Shown: positions 50,772 to 61,375, counted from the stretch's first letter. The stretch is 64,000 nucleotides of DNA from JACVRW01 sp963728155 (GCA_963728155.1 CAVSJF010000006.1:806001-870000); one strand, 5' to 3'. Numbers and translations are program-made. The notes: generated from the letters alone by a model not told the origin.

Positions 50772-51440
50772 TCAGTGCGCATCACCCGAAACAGATGAGA
50801 CGGCCTTGCCGTAGTCCCCCAGTCCGGCGGCGAGCTGGTCGTAGGCCCGGTCGGCGGCCTCCCGGAGTCGCGCGGCGAGCTGCTCGGGCTCTTCTTCGGC
50901 CAGCAGGCCGAGCAGCGCGACCAAAAAGATCGACCGGTGCGTCCACCACAGCGTGCGGGCGACGATGCCGGGCATAAGGTCGTCGTCGGCCGCGCCTGAC
51001 GTCTTGGCGATCGCGGCGGTGATCGCCGCGGCCCCCGACTCCCACCCCACGGTCAGGCGTTCCTGCAGCGCGCGACTGCCCCGGATGATCTTGGCCACCG
51101 CGAGGAGGTCCTCGTCCCCGCGGGCGACGTAGTCGTCCAGCACGGTCGCGGTCAGCGCGCGAAAAACGTCGAGGACGGAGGCGGTGGACGGGCGCTCGGT
51201 GATGTCCGCAACGAGCCGCGTGATGCCCTCCTCACGCCCGGCGAACGCGAGGTCCTCCTTCGTTGGGAAGTAGTTGAAGACGGTCTGCTCCGAGACGTCG
51301 GCAGCGGCCGCGACCTCGGCCACGGTGACAGCGTCGAAGCCGCGCTCGGCGAAGAGTCGGCGGGCGGTGGCGGCAATCGCCTGCCGCGCGGCGCGCTTCT
51401 TGCGGTCGCGAAGGCCCTCGGTTGGTCCTACCATGCGCAC
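50772..51440 (-). CDS. TetR family transcriptional regulator
   Basis: This 222-residue repressor has a helix-turn-helix at about residues 15-62 (AIAATARRLFAERGFDAVTV, then DVSEQTVFNYFPTKEDLAF). The C-terminal half RTLWWTHRSIFLVALLGLLA is the ligand/dimer domain of the AcrR type. An internal Met at residue 3 could be the start. It is divergent from a flavin monooxygenase, which it probably represses until the monooxygenase substrate is present. Its operator is likely within 51441-51493. Confidence 0.87.
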   Translation of the reverse strand: MRMVGPTEGLRDRKKRAARQAIAATARRLFAERGFDAVTVAEVAAAADVSEQTVFNYFPTKEDLAFAGREEGITRLVADITERPSTASVLDVFRALTATVLDDYVARGDEDLLAVAKIIRGSRALQERLTVGWESGAAAITAAIAKTSGAADDDLMPGIVARTLWWTHRSIFLVALLGLLAEEEPEQLAARLREAADRAYDQLAAGLGDYGKAVSSVSGDAH

Positions 51441-51451
51441 ATTACTATAGT
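51422..51451 (+). promoter_or_regulatory. Candidate sigma-70 promoter of the monooxygenase gene
   Basis: TTGGTC (51422-51427) and TATAGT (51446-51451) are separated by 18 bases, reading toward the monooxygenase start at 51494. The -10 hexamer is part of the palindrome ACTATAGT, which could also act on the other strand for the TetR gene. The region is clearly AT-rich compared with its surroundings. Confidence 0.45.
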
Positions 51452-51493
51452 CACTCTAGATTTTTGGCGACACTAACTTTATGATGGCGCGCC

Positions 51494-53020
51494 ATGGATA
51501 GTTCCACCCCACCCGAAATGACAGGCCATGCCGTAGTGATTGCCGGAGGCGGTCCGACCGGGATGATGTTGGCGGGCGAGCTGGCGCTGGCGGGGAGCGA
51601 CGTCGCCATTGTCGAGCGTCGCGCGAACCAGGAGCTCGAGAGCCGGCGTGCGGGTGGCCAGTACTCACGCACTGTTGAGGTGCTCGATCAGCGCGGAATC
51701 GCCGACCGGTTCCTCTCGGAGGGACAGGAGGCCCAGGTCACGGGCTTCGCCAAGTCCCGCCTGGACATCAGCGACTTCCCCACCCGCCACAACTACGGGC
51801 TGGCGCTGTGGCAGAACGACTTCGAGCGCATCCTCGCGGGCTGGATCGCCGAGCTTGAAGTGCCGATTCTCCGCGAACGCGAGGTGACGGGTTTCGTGCA
51901 GGACGACGCCGGCGTCGTCGTCGGGCTCTCCGACGGCGAGTCGCTGCGGGCGCAGTACCTCGTCGGATGCGACGGGGCGCGCAGCCTGATCCGCAAGGCA
52001 GCCGAAATCGAGTTCCCGGGCTGGGACCCCACAACAAGCAGCCTGATCGCCGAGGTCGAGATGGCAGAGGAGCCGGAACTGGGCATCCGCACCGATGCAA
52101 TCGGGACTCACGCCATCGGCAAGCTGAAGTACGAGATCGTCGACGGCGAGATCATCTACAGCGAGGGCGGAACGGCGGGGGTCATGCTGACCGAGGAGCA
52201 GGTCGAACAGAACGGCGAGAAGCCCACCCTGAGCGAGCTGAGCGAGGCGCTCATCTCCGTCTACGGGACCGATTACGGGGTCCACAGCCCCACCTCGATC
52301 TCGAGGTTCACCGACATGGCCCGACAGGCCGCGACCTACCGCCGGGGACGGGTGCTGCTGGCGGGCGACGCCGCGCACGTGCATGCCCCGGATGGCGGAC
52401 AGGGCCTCAACACCGGGGTGCAGGATGCCGTGAACCTGGGATGGAAGCTGGCCCAGGTCGTCAACGGGACATCGCCGGAAGGCCTCCTCGACACCTACCA
52501 CGCCGAGCGCCACCCGGTCGCCGCCCGCGTCCTGCGGATCACGATGGCGCAGGTCGCGCTGCGCCGGCCGGACGAGCACATCAAGGCCGTGCGCGAGATT
52601 GTTTCCGAGCTCCTCACCATGGACGAGCCGCGCAAGCGGATCGCCGGGATGGTATGCGGCCTGGACATCCACTACGACCTCGGCGAGGGACACCCCCTGC
52701 TCGGGCGCCGAATGCCCGATCTCGACCTGGTCACCGCCGACGGCCCGCTGCGGCTCTTCACCCTGCTCCACGATGCCCGGCCGGTAGTGCTCAATCTCGG
52801 TGAGCCCGGCAGCCTCGACATCGCCTCATGGGCAGACCGGGTTCAGCTGATCGACGCCGACTACGACGGTGTGTGGGAGCTTCCGGTACTCGGCGTGGTC
52901 ACTCCTCCCACTGCCGTGTTGATCCGGCCTGACGGCCACGTCGCCTGGGTGGGAGACGGCACGGACCTGGGCCTCCGCGACGCGCTGGCCACCTGGTTCG
53001 GACCGGCTTCTGCGACGTAG
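51494..53020 (+). CDS. FAD-dependent aromatic monooxygenase (class A flavoprotein)
   Basis: This 508-residue hydroxylase has the FAD-binding GxGxxG motif in VVIAGGGPTGMMLAGELA (residues 14-31), the DG motif VGCDGARSLIRKAA and the GD motif RVLLAGDAAHVHAPDGGQGL near residue 290. A thioredoxin-like C-terminal domain follows (from about 415), ending VLIRPDGHVAWVGDG. This layout is that of phenol/polyketide/rifampicin-type hydroxylases using NAD(P)H and O2. Single gene under a divergent TetR repressor; the likely role is oxidation or detoxification of a phenolic compound. Confidence 0.9.
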   Translation: MDSSTPPEMTGHAVVIAGGGPTGMMLAGELALAGSDVAIVERRANQELESRRAGGQYSRTVEVLDQRGIADRFLSEGQEAQVTGFAKSRLDISDFPTRHNYGLALWQNDFERILAGWIAELEVPILREREVTGFVQDDAGVVVGLSDGESLRAQYLVGCDGARSLIRKAAEIEFPGWDPTTSSLIAEVEMAEEPELGIRTDAIGTHAIGKLKYEIVDGEIIYSEGGTAGVMLTEEQVEQNGEKPTLSELSEALISVYGTDYGVHSPTSISRFTDMARQAATYRRGRVLLAGDAAHVHAPDGGQGLNTGVQDAVNLGWKLAQVVNGTSPEGLLDTYHAERHPVAARVLRITMAQVALRRPDEHIKAVREIVSELLTMDEPRKRIAGMVCGLDIHYDLGEGHPLLGRRMPDLDLVTADGPLRLFTLLHDARPVVLNLGEPGSLDIASWADRVQLIDADYDGVWELPVLGVVTPPTAVLIRPDGHVAWVGDGTDLGLRDALATWFGPASAT

Positions 53021-53048
53021 CGCACCGTGGGAGGCCGGGCCGCCGGTT

Positions 53049-53229
53049 CATGGGTCGTTCCCGGTCAGGGGCACGCGCAGCGCGAGCCCCGGGTACCCCA
53101 GTACCAAGCCGGCCTCGTCGTAGATCAGCTCCGCCTCGAACCCGAACGCCGGCGCTTCGTGCCCGCGCCAACTGGATCCGGCCGAGCTCCGAAGGTGAGC
53201 AGCTCATCCTCGGTCCAGGCGCCCCTCAT
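53049..53229 (-). CDS. Small unknown protein, frameshifted
   Basis: An ATG at 53229 overlaps the alcohol dehydrogenase stop as ATGA and opens MRGAWTEDELLTFGARPDPV. About 30 codons on, one base must be skipped (near 53145) to continue FGFEAELIYDEAGLVLGYPG and end LALRVPLTGNDP at a TGA in 53049-53051. The repaired product is about 59 residues. I recognise no family. The coupling to the dehydrogenase and protein-like sequence on both sides of the break argue for a real gene. Confidence 0.4.
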
Positions 53230-54266
53230 GCGCTCCCGACGCGAACGAGCGACTTGATCGCGCGGCGTTCGTCCATCGCGGCGTAGGCGTCGGCGATGCC
53301 GCCGAGGTCGGTCTCGTAGTCGAGTACGCGGCCGGGCTCGATACGTCCCTCGAGGACGTCGTCGAGCAGCTCGGGGAGGTAGGCGCGGGCCGGAGCTGGG
53401 CCGCCCTGGACGCCGACGTTGCTGAAGAACATCGGCTCGACGGGCAGCTCGACGCCGTGGGGGACGCCCACATAACCGACCGTGGAGCCGGGGCGTGCGA
53501 TTCCGAGGGCCGTATTCATCGCCTGGCCGGTGCCGACGCACTCGAGGGTCGCGTCGACGCCGACGCCGTGGGTCATGTCCTTGACCTTCTCGATCGCCTC
53601 ATCGCCACGCTCGGCGACGATGTCGGTGGCGCCGAAGGTCCGGGCGAGGTCCTGGCGGTCCTGATGGCGGCTCATGGCAATGATCCGCTCGGCGCCCAGG
53701 CGCTTGGCGGCCAGGACGGCGGAGAGGCCAACCGCGCCATCACCGACGACCGCCACCGTGTGCCCCTGCTTGACCTTGGCGCAGACGGCCGCGTGGTGGC
53801 CCGTGCCCATCACGTCGGACAGGGTGAGCAGCGAGCGCAGCATGTCTTCGGAGTGCCCGGATCCGGGAACGGCCACGAGCGTGCCGTCGGCGAGCGGGAC
53901 GCGGACGGCCTCGCCCTGGCCGCCGTCACCGTTCCGCTTGGGGAAGAAGCCGCCGTTGACGCAGGCGGTCGTGATGCCGTGCCGGCAATGCGGGCAGGTG
54001 CCGTCGCTGATGGCGAACGGGCAGACGACCAGATCGCCCCTGGCGACATTGCGCACCTCACTGCCCACGTCTTCGACGACGCCGATGAACTCGTGTCCGA
54101 TCGGGCCGGGGTCGAACGGCGAGTCGCCCCGGTAGTACCAGAGGTCCGAGCCGCACACGCAAGCGAGCACGACCCGGACCACCGCGTCGGTCGGCTCCGC
54201 GACGGCCGGGTCGCGTCGGTCGCCGACGGTGATCAAACGGGGTTCATTGAAGATGGCTGCACGCAT
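53226..54266 (-). CDS. Zinc-dependent alcohol dehydrogenase family protein
   Basis: This 346-residue medium-chain dehydrogenase has the catalytic-zinc cysteine in LACVCGSDLWYYRG, IGHEFIGVVEDVG, structural cysteines in DGTCPHCRHGITTACVNG, and the nucleotide motif AVVGDGAVGLSAVLAAKRLG. The GFFPKRNGDGGQGEAVRVPL segment is typical of one actinobacterial subgroup. ATG 54266 was chosen; an ATG six bases upstream is possible. In-frame extension further upstream is only the translated tRNA. It may act with the adjacent monooxygenase on alcohol/aldehyde products. Confidence 0.88.
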   Translation of the reverse strand: MRAAIFNEPRLITVGDRRDPAVAEPTDAVVRVVLACVCGSDLWYYRGDSPFDPGPIGHEFIGVVEDVGSEVRNVARGDLVVCPFAISDGTCPHCRHGITTACVNGGFFPKRNGDGGQGEAVRVPLADGTLVAVPGSGHSEDMLRSLLTLSDVMGTGHHAAVCAKVKQGHTVAVVGDGAVGLSAVLAAKRLGAERIIAMSRHQDRQDLARTFGATDIVAERGDEAIEKVKDMTHGVGVDATLECVGTGQAMNTALGIARPGSTVGYVGVPHGVELPVEPMFFSNVGVQGGPAPARAYLPELLDDVLEGRIEPGRVLDYETDLGGIADAYAAMDERRAIKSLVRVGSA

Positions 54267-54298
54267 GCCCATAGACAAGCGGATTTCGCGGGAAGGTG

Positions 54299-54325
54299 AG
54301 AGGCCCCGTGCAGGGGTTCCTTGAA
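54299..54325 (-). terminator. Possible hairpin after tRNA-His
   Basis: Just downstream of the tRNA on the minus strand, ACCCCTGCACGGGGCC forms a short CCCC/GGGG stem. It is flanked on both sides by the direct repeat GAAGGTGAG (plus strand). There is no T-run, so intrinsic termination is uncertain. Confidence 0.3.
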
Positions 54326-54399
54326 GGTGAGCGACGGGACTCGAACCCGCGACCGCCTGGACCACAACCAGGAGCTCTACCGACTGAGCTACGCCCACC
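54326..54399 (-). tRNA. tRNA-His (GTG anticodon)
   Basis: The minus strand folds into a cloverleaf. The acceptor GTGGGCG pairs with CGCTCAC, with the extra 5' G (position -1) opposite the discriminator C that marks histidine tRNAs. The D-arm contains AGCTCAGTCGGTAGAGC, the anticodon loop is TTGTGGT between CCTGG and CCAGG, and the T-arm is GCGGGTTCGAGTCCCGT. The CCA end is not encoded. Confidence 0.95.
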
Positions 54400-54410
54400 A
54401 CGGTTGCCGG

Positions 54411-54430
54411 CCGGCCGCCGAGAGGGCCGG
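54411..54430. terminator. Possible hairpin downstream of the subtilase gene
   Basis: CCGGCC and GGCCGG form a 6-base stem with an 8-base loop, 36 bases after the stop of the minus-strand subtilase gene and 12 bases before the tRNA. No T-run follows. It may separate the two minus-strand units. Confidence 0.3.
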
Positions 54431-54465
54431 GCCAGCGATCGGAATCTAGCAGCGAGTGCTGCGCC

Positions 54466-57400
54466 TCAGCGGAGGATCAGGGCGCGGCTTGCCGTTCGCG
54501 CAGCCCCGGTGCCGGAGCCGGCGGCGACCTCGAGCAGCGCGCTCACCCGGTTCGCCCGGCGCAAGGCCTTGCGCGCCGAGGCCGGCACCGCGAGCCGGAG
54601 CTTGCGCGGCGAACGGCCCCCGTTCAGCCGACCTGAGGCGATCGTCGCGGGCGTCCCGCTGGGCCGGCGCAGCACCCCGCGCAGCGCGCAGCTCTTCGAG
54701 CACACCGTCCACAGGCTCATCCCGTCGCTCAGCACACGGGCCAGTCCGGCGGACCGGCGCAGCGTAACCGTGCGCCTGAACGACAGCGCCGTCCCTCCCA
54801 CGTCGCGCACTACCACTTCGAGAATCGCGCTCGAGCTCGTCTCGCCCCGGAGCGCGCGGCGCGCCGTGCCGGTCAGCCCTAGCTTGACCGCGGCAGCGCC
54901 GGCCGTGGAGAGGCGCTTGACCCCATTCCCGATCGCCACGGCTCGCGCCCTCATGCCCAGCCGGCGGGCCGCGCGGGCGGACACGCTCAGCTCCGCATTG
55001 ACCCGGCACGCCGCGGCGCACGCCGCCAGCACCGTATAGCGGTTGGCCAGCGCGTCGGCGAGGCTCTCCTCGGTCGGGGCCACCGCAAAGCCCGCCGGCG
55101 TCCGGGCCGGTCCCGCGGCCGAGTCCACATCGACGGTGAACGTCGCCGTGCCACTGAAGCCCACGTTCTCGCTCGGCACCCCCGAATCGCCCTGTTCGGC
55201 ACGCACCGTGTAGACCCCTTCGGCCAGCGCGGCGGGAACGGCCGAGAAGGCCCCCGTGGCCCCGTCGCGGGGCACCACCAGCGTCTGTGCGGGCGCCCCG
55301 GCGGCCGACGCGCCGCTCCACAGCTTCACGGTCACCGTCCCGTCGTCGCCCGGCGCCGTCCCCGCGACCCCGGAGAGAGCAGGCGTGGTGTCGCGGGTCA
55401 CCGACCCGTCGGCCGGCTCTCGCAGCGTCACCAGCGGCGCGACCGTGTCCGCGATCGTCCACGTGTAGACCACGGGCGTCAGGTCCTCGTTACCCGAGCC
55501 ATCGACTGCCCGCACGCGGAAAGTGTGCTGGCCGTAGGGCAGGGCGGCATACACCTTGGCCGACGAGCAGGGCTCGTAGTCGGCCGCGTCGAGCTGGCAT
55601 TCGAAGGTGGCCCCCGGGTCATCGGGAGAGTCGAAGGCGAAGGTCGGCGAGTTGTCTTCGGTGATCTCGGCCGGCTGGCTGACGAGCTGGGTGGCCGGGG
55701 CGTCGGCATCGAAATCGCAGACCGCCTTCTGGCTGGTGATGCCCCAGGCGCGCAGGGTGCCGGAATCGGTCTCGAAGAGGTCGCGCACCCGCAGCGTCCA
55801 GGTGCCGCGGCGGTCCTTGCCGTCGAAGCGCGAGAGCTGGTCTCGCTGCGGCCTGAAGGTTCCACTGTACGAACTCTGCGGCGGCGCGGCAGGGTCGCCG
55901 ATGGGCCGCGCGGCCTCGTCGTCGAAGGTCACGTCGATGAAGTCCTTCATCGAGTTGTCCGGCCCGCCCGGGTGCTCGGCGAGGCGGACCGTGGTGCCAT
56001 CCGGTCCGATCAGGTCGATCACGACGTCCCCGACGAAGTCGTGCTCGATCGCGGGATTGGGCGCCGTGCCGTCGAGTCGCACCTCGAGGTCCTTGATGCG
56101 TCCCCGCTGCGGGACGAACAACGTCGAGGTGACCCCGGCGCCGCTGTCGTCGGGGATCGGGAGCGGCACCTGGGCGCCGGCGGCGTCGCTCTGCTGCACG
56201 GGGCCCGGCTCACCGGTGGCCAGCAGCAGCGGGATCGTGTGCGTCTCGGGTATGGGGCGCCGGCGGCGATGTCCAGGCTGGCGGGCACATCGACACCGCA
56301 GGTGGACGCGTTGGCCAGCTCGGCCTCGAAGGCCGGGGTGTTGGAGCCCTCCTCGCCCGGGCTCAGGTGATCGAAGGCCGAGCGGGCTGGGTGACGTTCA
56401 GCCCGCGCCGGCGCTCAGGTCGGCGGTCAGGTTCGCGGCGGTCTGGAGACCTGCGTTTCGCACCTCCTCGGTCAGCGGCGATCTGCTCGTCCGGCTCCAG
56501 CGCGCCGTCACCGTCGCCGCCCGGTGCGGCATCGTCGACCGTGGTGGCCGAATGCGTGAGCACCGGAGCGGTCTGCTCATCGGCGTTGGAGACCACCAGC
56601 GCGTAGTCCTGGTCGGTGGCGTCGGCGTTACCGGGCACGCCGTCGTCGGCCACGTTGAGGCCCTTAACCGAGACGGTGAACCGGCCCGTGGTGCCTGCGG
56701 GCAGGTAGACGCTCTCCACGTTGTTGCGCGTGTCCGCCTCGCCGCCGGTGCGCGAGACGGCTCCCGCGAACACGTTGCCCAGGTAGCGGTCCCGCGCGCG
56801 TCGACCTCGAGGTCGAGGTTGTTGACCCACGCGTTCCCGGTGGCGGGCCCGGGGGCGTCGGTCCACGCCAGCGTGACCTTCACAGGCTTATCGGGGTCCT
56901 GGACCGCGTAGGTCCGCGTGCGGGTGACGCCGCTGGCGCCCATCGTGTCGGTGATGAGCTGATCGCGGTACTCACGCGGAGTCGAGTCGAGCGCCGCGCC
57001 GACGTTCACCCGTCCCCAGCCCTGATCGGTATTGGGCCCGCCGTCGATCGCGCGCCCTTACCCGTGCTGCCCCCCGCGAGATCGGTAGCGGTGTTTATCA
57101 GCAGCGCCTTGGTCATCGCGGGCGAGGGGTAGTCGCTCTGGGTGCGGTTGTACCAGTGGCGCACGAGCGCGGCCGCGCCCGACACGTGGGGCGTGGCCTG
57201 CGAGGAGCCGGAGATCAGCGAGTAGAACGCGCTCGTCCCACCGAAGAACGGCACACAGGGGCGGGCGGTGTGGTCGCGGGTAACGTGCCGGGGCGCGGGC
57301 TCCCACCATGTGCGTGCCCGGCGCCACGAGGTCGGGCTTGAGCCGGCCGTCGTCGGTGGGCCCGCGGCTCGAGAAGTCGATGATGTCGCGCGCGCTGTCG

Positions 57401-58968
57401 GCGCCGCTGTCGGGCACACCGCAGGGGTCGAGGCCGGAGGGCCGCACGCCCTCCGCGGCCCCGACCGTGATCACGTTCTTGGCCGTGCCCTCGGCCATGA
57501 TCGTCCCGTAGCCCTCGTTGGGCGCGACGCCGGGATTACCTTCGCCGTCGTTGCCGGCGGCGAACACCTCGACCAGCTCCTGGTTCCCGGCCACCGAGCT
57601 GCGCGCGTCGCGCACCACCGCGTCGTACTGCTGCGCACGGGTCGAGTAGGTGCCCCAGGAGCTCTGCCCGTGGGTGCCCCACGAGTTGTTGGAGATCCGG
57701 GCATCGTCGAGATAGGCGGCGGAGGCCAGGGAGGCCGGGGTCCACGCGGTTCCCACGCCGCCCGCGCAGCTGAAGATCTTGGACGCGCCCAGCTGGGCGA
57801 AGGGCGCCACGCCCAGGCCATAGTTGAAGCCCGCGCCGTCCTCGGCGAGCGGCCCGGTGGCATCGTTGTAGCCGGTGGCGATCGAGGCCACGTTGGTGCC
57901 GTGCCCGCCGCAGTCGCGCCCGGCGCCCGGGTCGACGTCGATGGAGTAGTCGTTGACGTAGGACACCCGGTTGCCGAAGTCCGGATGGGCCGGCGGCATC
58001 AGGCCGTCGTCGAGCCCCTCGTCGGTCACATCGATGGCGAAGTCGAACGGGTCGTCGTTGGGGATGCGGCTGTCGTCGACCAGCCAGTCGAGGTAGCCCG
58101 GGCCGGAGGGGGCGAAGCCGCTCAGGTTGCCGGCCACGATCTGCGCGCCACGCTCGTCCGCGAGCTCAGGCCGGCCGTAGGGCTCGACGGTCACCACCGC
58201 CGGGTCGCGGGCCAGCTCGGCGGCCTCGGTGGGGGAAAGGGCCAGGTACTGAGTGCGCAGCGCGCCCACGGTCGCCGCCCGGGCGACCGTGCGGCCCGCG
58301 GCCGCGGCGGCGTCGCGGGCCTTCTCGCCGTCGCCGCCCGAGAGCGTCTGCACGGCGTAGCGGCCGGTCGCGCGCGGCGGGCGCTCGAGCTTGTCGGCCG
58401 CGGTGAGCGCCGCGACCGCGCGCACAGGCGCGTAGCTTCCCACCAGCGCGGCCAGGCGTTCGACCTCCCTCCCCTCCGCGTGCACCACGTACGAGTTCTC
58501 GGCCTGATAGGCCACAAGGCGGGCGTCGGTGGAGCGCACGCGGGCCAGCCAGGCGTCCTTGGGCGGTCCGACGAACTGCACCATGGCCAAGACCTCGTCG
58601 CGGTCGGGCGCTTCCTTGCCGGCCAGCGAGCTGCGCGCTTTCGCCGGATCGAGGCGACCTGCCGCCGTGGTCACGGTCCGCATGTCGTCGCGCCGGTCGG
58701 CGCCGGCCTGGCGCAGGAGCGCGTCGTCGGCGCCGGCCGCCTCCACCAACGAGAACGTGCCGTAGCGGGCGACTACGCGCGCGTCGCCACGCGCCAGCGC
58801 GGCCTCGCCCTCCGGCGTGTCCGGCACCACCAGGAGGTGGGACGCGGTAGCCTGCTGGGCGGCCGGGGACTGGGCATCGGCCAGCGTGCCGCTCGCGATG
58901 GCAGCCAGAATCACGGCAAGTGGGATCAGCGAAGCGAGTCGCGAAGCGACGATGCGGGGCCCTTTCAC
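54466..58968 (-). pseudogene. Secreted subtilisin-like (S8) protease with P domain and Ig-like repeats, multiple frameshifts
   Basis: The GTG at 58968 gives a signal peptide (KGPRIVASRLASLIPLAVIL, then AAIASGTLADA). A propeptide follows, then the S8 domain. The triad is Asp in FAIDVTDEGLDDG (about 58030), His in CGGHGTNVASIATG (about 57900) and Ser in ISGSSQATPHVSGAAAL (about 57195). A P-domain-like sandwich (GTWTLRVRDLFETDSGTLRA) precedes Ig-like repeats (FECQLDAADYEPC) and an Arg-rich C-terminus. Reading jumps frame near 57285, 57057, 56797, 56465, 56405 and 56258, but conserved sequence continues throughout. The repaired length is about 1,500 residues, exported. Confidence 0.82.
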
Positions 58969-59234
58969 GCGAGGCGCTTGGTCAAGGGTAGAGCGGTCCT
59001 GGGGGTCGAACGGCACATACATAGAACGGGGTAGTACATCCGTCCAGGGTCTTTTCGGCTGATTGCCGCGGTAGCTTGAGGGCAATGGCCGATCCCCGCC
59101 GATGTCGAATGAACGGGCGGTCGAGCTGCTGTCGGCCTCCGATGCTGCCGGGCGAACCCCCGCCCGCCTCCCCCCCCCCCCCGCTGCTGAGGTCGTGGAG
59201 ATACACGCGCGCACGCGAGGGGCTCCCCCGCGCT
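58969..59234. other. Gene-poor stretch with a 13-C homopolymer
   Basis: These 266 bases separate the subtilase start from the small gene ending at 59235. They presumably carry the subtilase promoter. A plus-strand reading from 59102 (MSNERAVELLSASDAAGRTP) is protein-like at first but runs into 13 consecutive C at 59170-59182 and loses sense. I found no convincing gene. Confidence 0.5.
59170..59182 (+). repeat. C homopolymer, 13 bases
   Basis: Thirteen consecutive C residues, by far the longest single-base run in the window. It may be a slippage-prone tract or a sequencing/assembly artefact; it lies next to a frameshift-rich stretch. Confidence 0.7.
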
Positions 59235-59509
59235 CTAGCCGATCTTGACCGGCTCGGCGGGCACGGTCTGCTCGGCCACCGCTTCCACGACCTCGCCGGG
59301 CTCGCCCTCCTCGCGCGCGCAGACCACGCGGAAGCGGCCGCTGCCGAGCTCGGCGTTGGGCCGGACCGGAAGGCCGCGGATCGTGTCCCAGCCGAGGCGC
59401 TCGACCTCGAATGGGTTCATCTCGATCGCGACCGCCGGCCACTCGCAGTCCCTGGTTGTGGGCGTCGATGGCCTTGCTGATGGCCTCGAGGTTCTTGCCC
59501 TCGACGAGC

Positions 59510-59513
<4 letters not shown>
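59235..59513 (-). CDS. Small conserved-looking protein downstream of the nucleotide-sugar decarboxylase
   Basis: The ATG at 59513 overlaps the upstream stop as ATGA. The frame from it is open to the stop at 59235 (92 residues), ending MNPFEVERLGWDTIRGLPVR and GRFRVVCAREEGEPGEVVEA. In the first 25 codons the neighbouring frame (DELVEGKNLEAISKAIDAHN) looks far more like protein, so two compensating single-base errors near 59505 and 59450 are likely. I recognise no family. The gene is probably co-transcribed with the decarboxylase. Confidence 0.5.
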
Positions 59514-60462
<949 letters not shown>

Positions 60463-60549
60463 GCCCGAGACCCTAGATGATGACTCCTCATTCGGGCACC
60501 CACGGATGACGCGCCATACCGGCCCGCGTGCCGAGTACCCTCCGGCGCC

Positions 60550-60912
60550 ATGGACCTCGGGGCGCCCGGCTCGTACATCACCCTCCAGCCCGGGGTGGCG
60601 GTCTACACCAGTGACGGCGAGCAGCTCGGCGTGGTCGAGCACGTGCTGGCCGAGCCCGACAAGGACATCTTCGACGGGATCGTGCTCGACACGAGCGTGC
60701 TGTCCGGAGGCCACCGCTTCGTGGACGCCCCGCAGGTCGGCGAGATCCACGAGCGCGGCGTGCTCCTCTCGCTCGACCGGGCCGCCGCCGACCAGCTACC
60801 CGAGCCGTCGGAGAACCCGGCGGCCATGGGCGCGACCCCCGACGACACCACCGAGGGCGAGCTGGAGAGAAAGCTGCGCCGGGCGTGGGACTACCTGTCC
60901 GGCAACTACTAG
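60550..60912 (+). CDS. PRC-barrel domain-like protein
   Basis: This 120-residue protein has a PRC-barrel pattern: LQPGVAVYTSDGEQLGVVEH is followed by EPDKDIFDGIVLDTS and FVDAPQVGEIHERGVLLSL. Residues 80-120 are an acidic tail with a final amphipathic helix (ELERKLRRAWDYLSGNY). PRC-barrel proteins of this type are small stress or RNA-metabolism-related modules; the role is unknown. It is divergent from the UXS-like gene with 87 bases between starts. Confidence 0.78.
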   Translation: MDLGAPGSYITLQPGVAVYTSDGEQLGVVEHVLAEPDKDIFDGIVLDTSVLSGGHRFVDAPQVGEIHERGVLLSLDRAAADQLPEPSENPAAMGATPDDTTEGELERKLRRAWDYLSGNY

Positions 60913-60916
60913 TGGC

Positions 60917-61375
60917 CTAGAGCAGCACGCCGGCGAAGGCCTCCGGACGCCCCCGGCCGAGCGTGCTCTCGAGGCGCTCGCGATACAGGGCCGCGCCCGT
61001 CGACCCGCTGAGCAGGGTGTAGGAGTCGCGCTCCCAGTTGTCGGGATATATCCGGGCGACCCAGCCGCGCAGGTAGGGCTGCAGCACGAGCGCGTGCGGC
61101 GCCACGTCGAGCAGCGCGTTGACCTCCACGAGCGTCCCGGCGAGCGGCGAGGCGATCGCGATGCGGCGACCGTGCCGCGCGCTGGCCGTGGCGATCGTGC
61201 TGCCCACCTCGACCCGGTCCACCGCCCAGAACTCCACCTCCGGCGCGTGCCAGAGCACCTCGCGCAGGGGTGCCGCGGCGCCGACAGTCACGCAACCGTC
61301 CTCCTCGGGCCGGGCCCACACGTGCCGATCGGCGAGATAGTGGACGCTCGTCGGAAGGTCGAACTGAGCCAGCAT
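60917..61375 (-). CDS. GcvH-like protein without any lysine
   Basis: This 152-residue protein follows the glycine-cleavage H-protein pattern: RHVWARPEEDGCVTVGAAAP near the start, ASPLAGTLVEVNALLDVAPH in the middle and PYLRGWVARIYPDNW later. In true H proteins a lysine lies about 11 residues before the conserved Gly of the SG/AG turn. Here that region reads ASARHGRRIAIASPLAG and the whole protein has no Lys, so it cannot carry lipoate. It may be a structural or binding relative. A GTG at 61384 is an alternative start. Confidence 0.7.
   Translation of the reverse strand: MLAQFDLPTSVHYLADRHVWARPEEDGCVTVGAAAPLREVLWHAPEVEFWAVDRVEVGSTIATASARHGRRIAIASPLAGTLVEVNALLDVAPHALVLQPYLRGWVARIYPDNWERDSYTLLSGSTGAALYRERLESTLGRGRPEAFAGVLL

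Noticed and set aside
51466..51481. TTGGCGACACTAACTT upstream of the monooxygenase as a tenth operator
   Set aside because: Only the first six bases agree (8 of 16 overall) and there is no inverted right arm.
54327..54401. N-terminal extension of the alcohol dehydrogenase reading VAQSVELLVVVQAVAGSSP
   Set aside because: This peptide is the well-known artefact of translating a tRNA gene; the region is tRNA-His.
59102..59237. Plus-strand frame MSNERAVELLSASDAAGRTP
   Set aside because: It loses protein character at the C homopolymer, has no homologous neighbour context and overlaps the end of the minus-strand gene.
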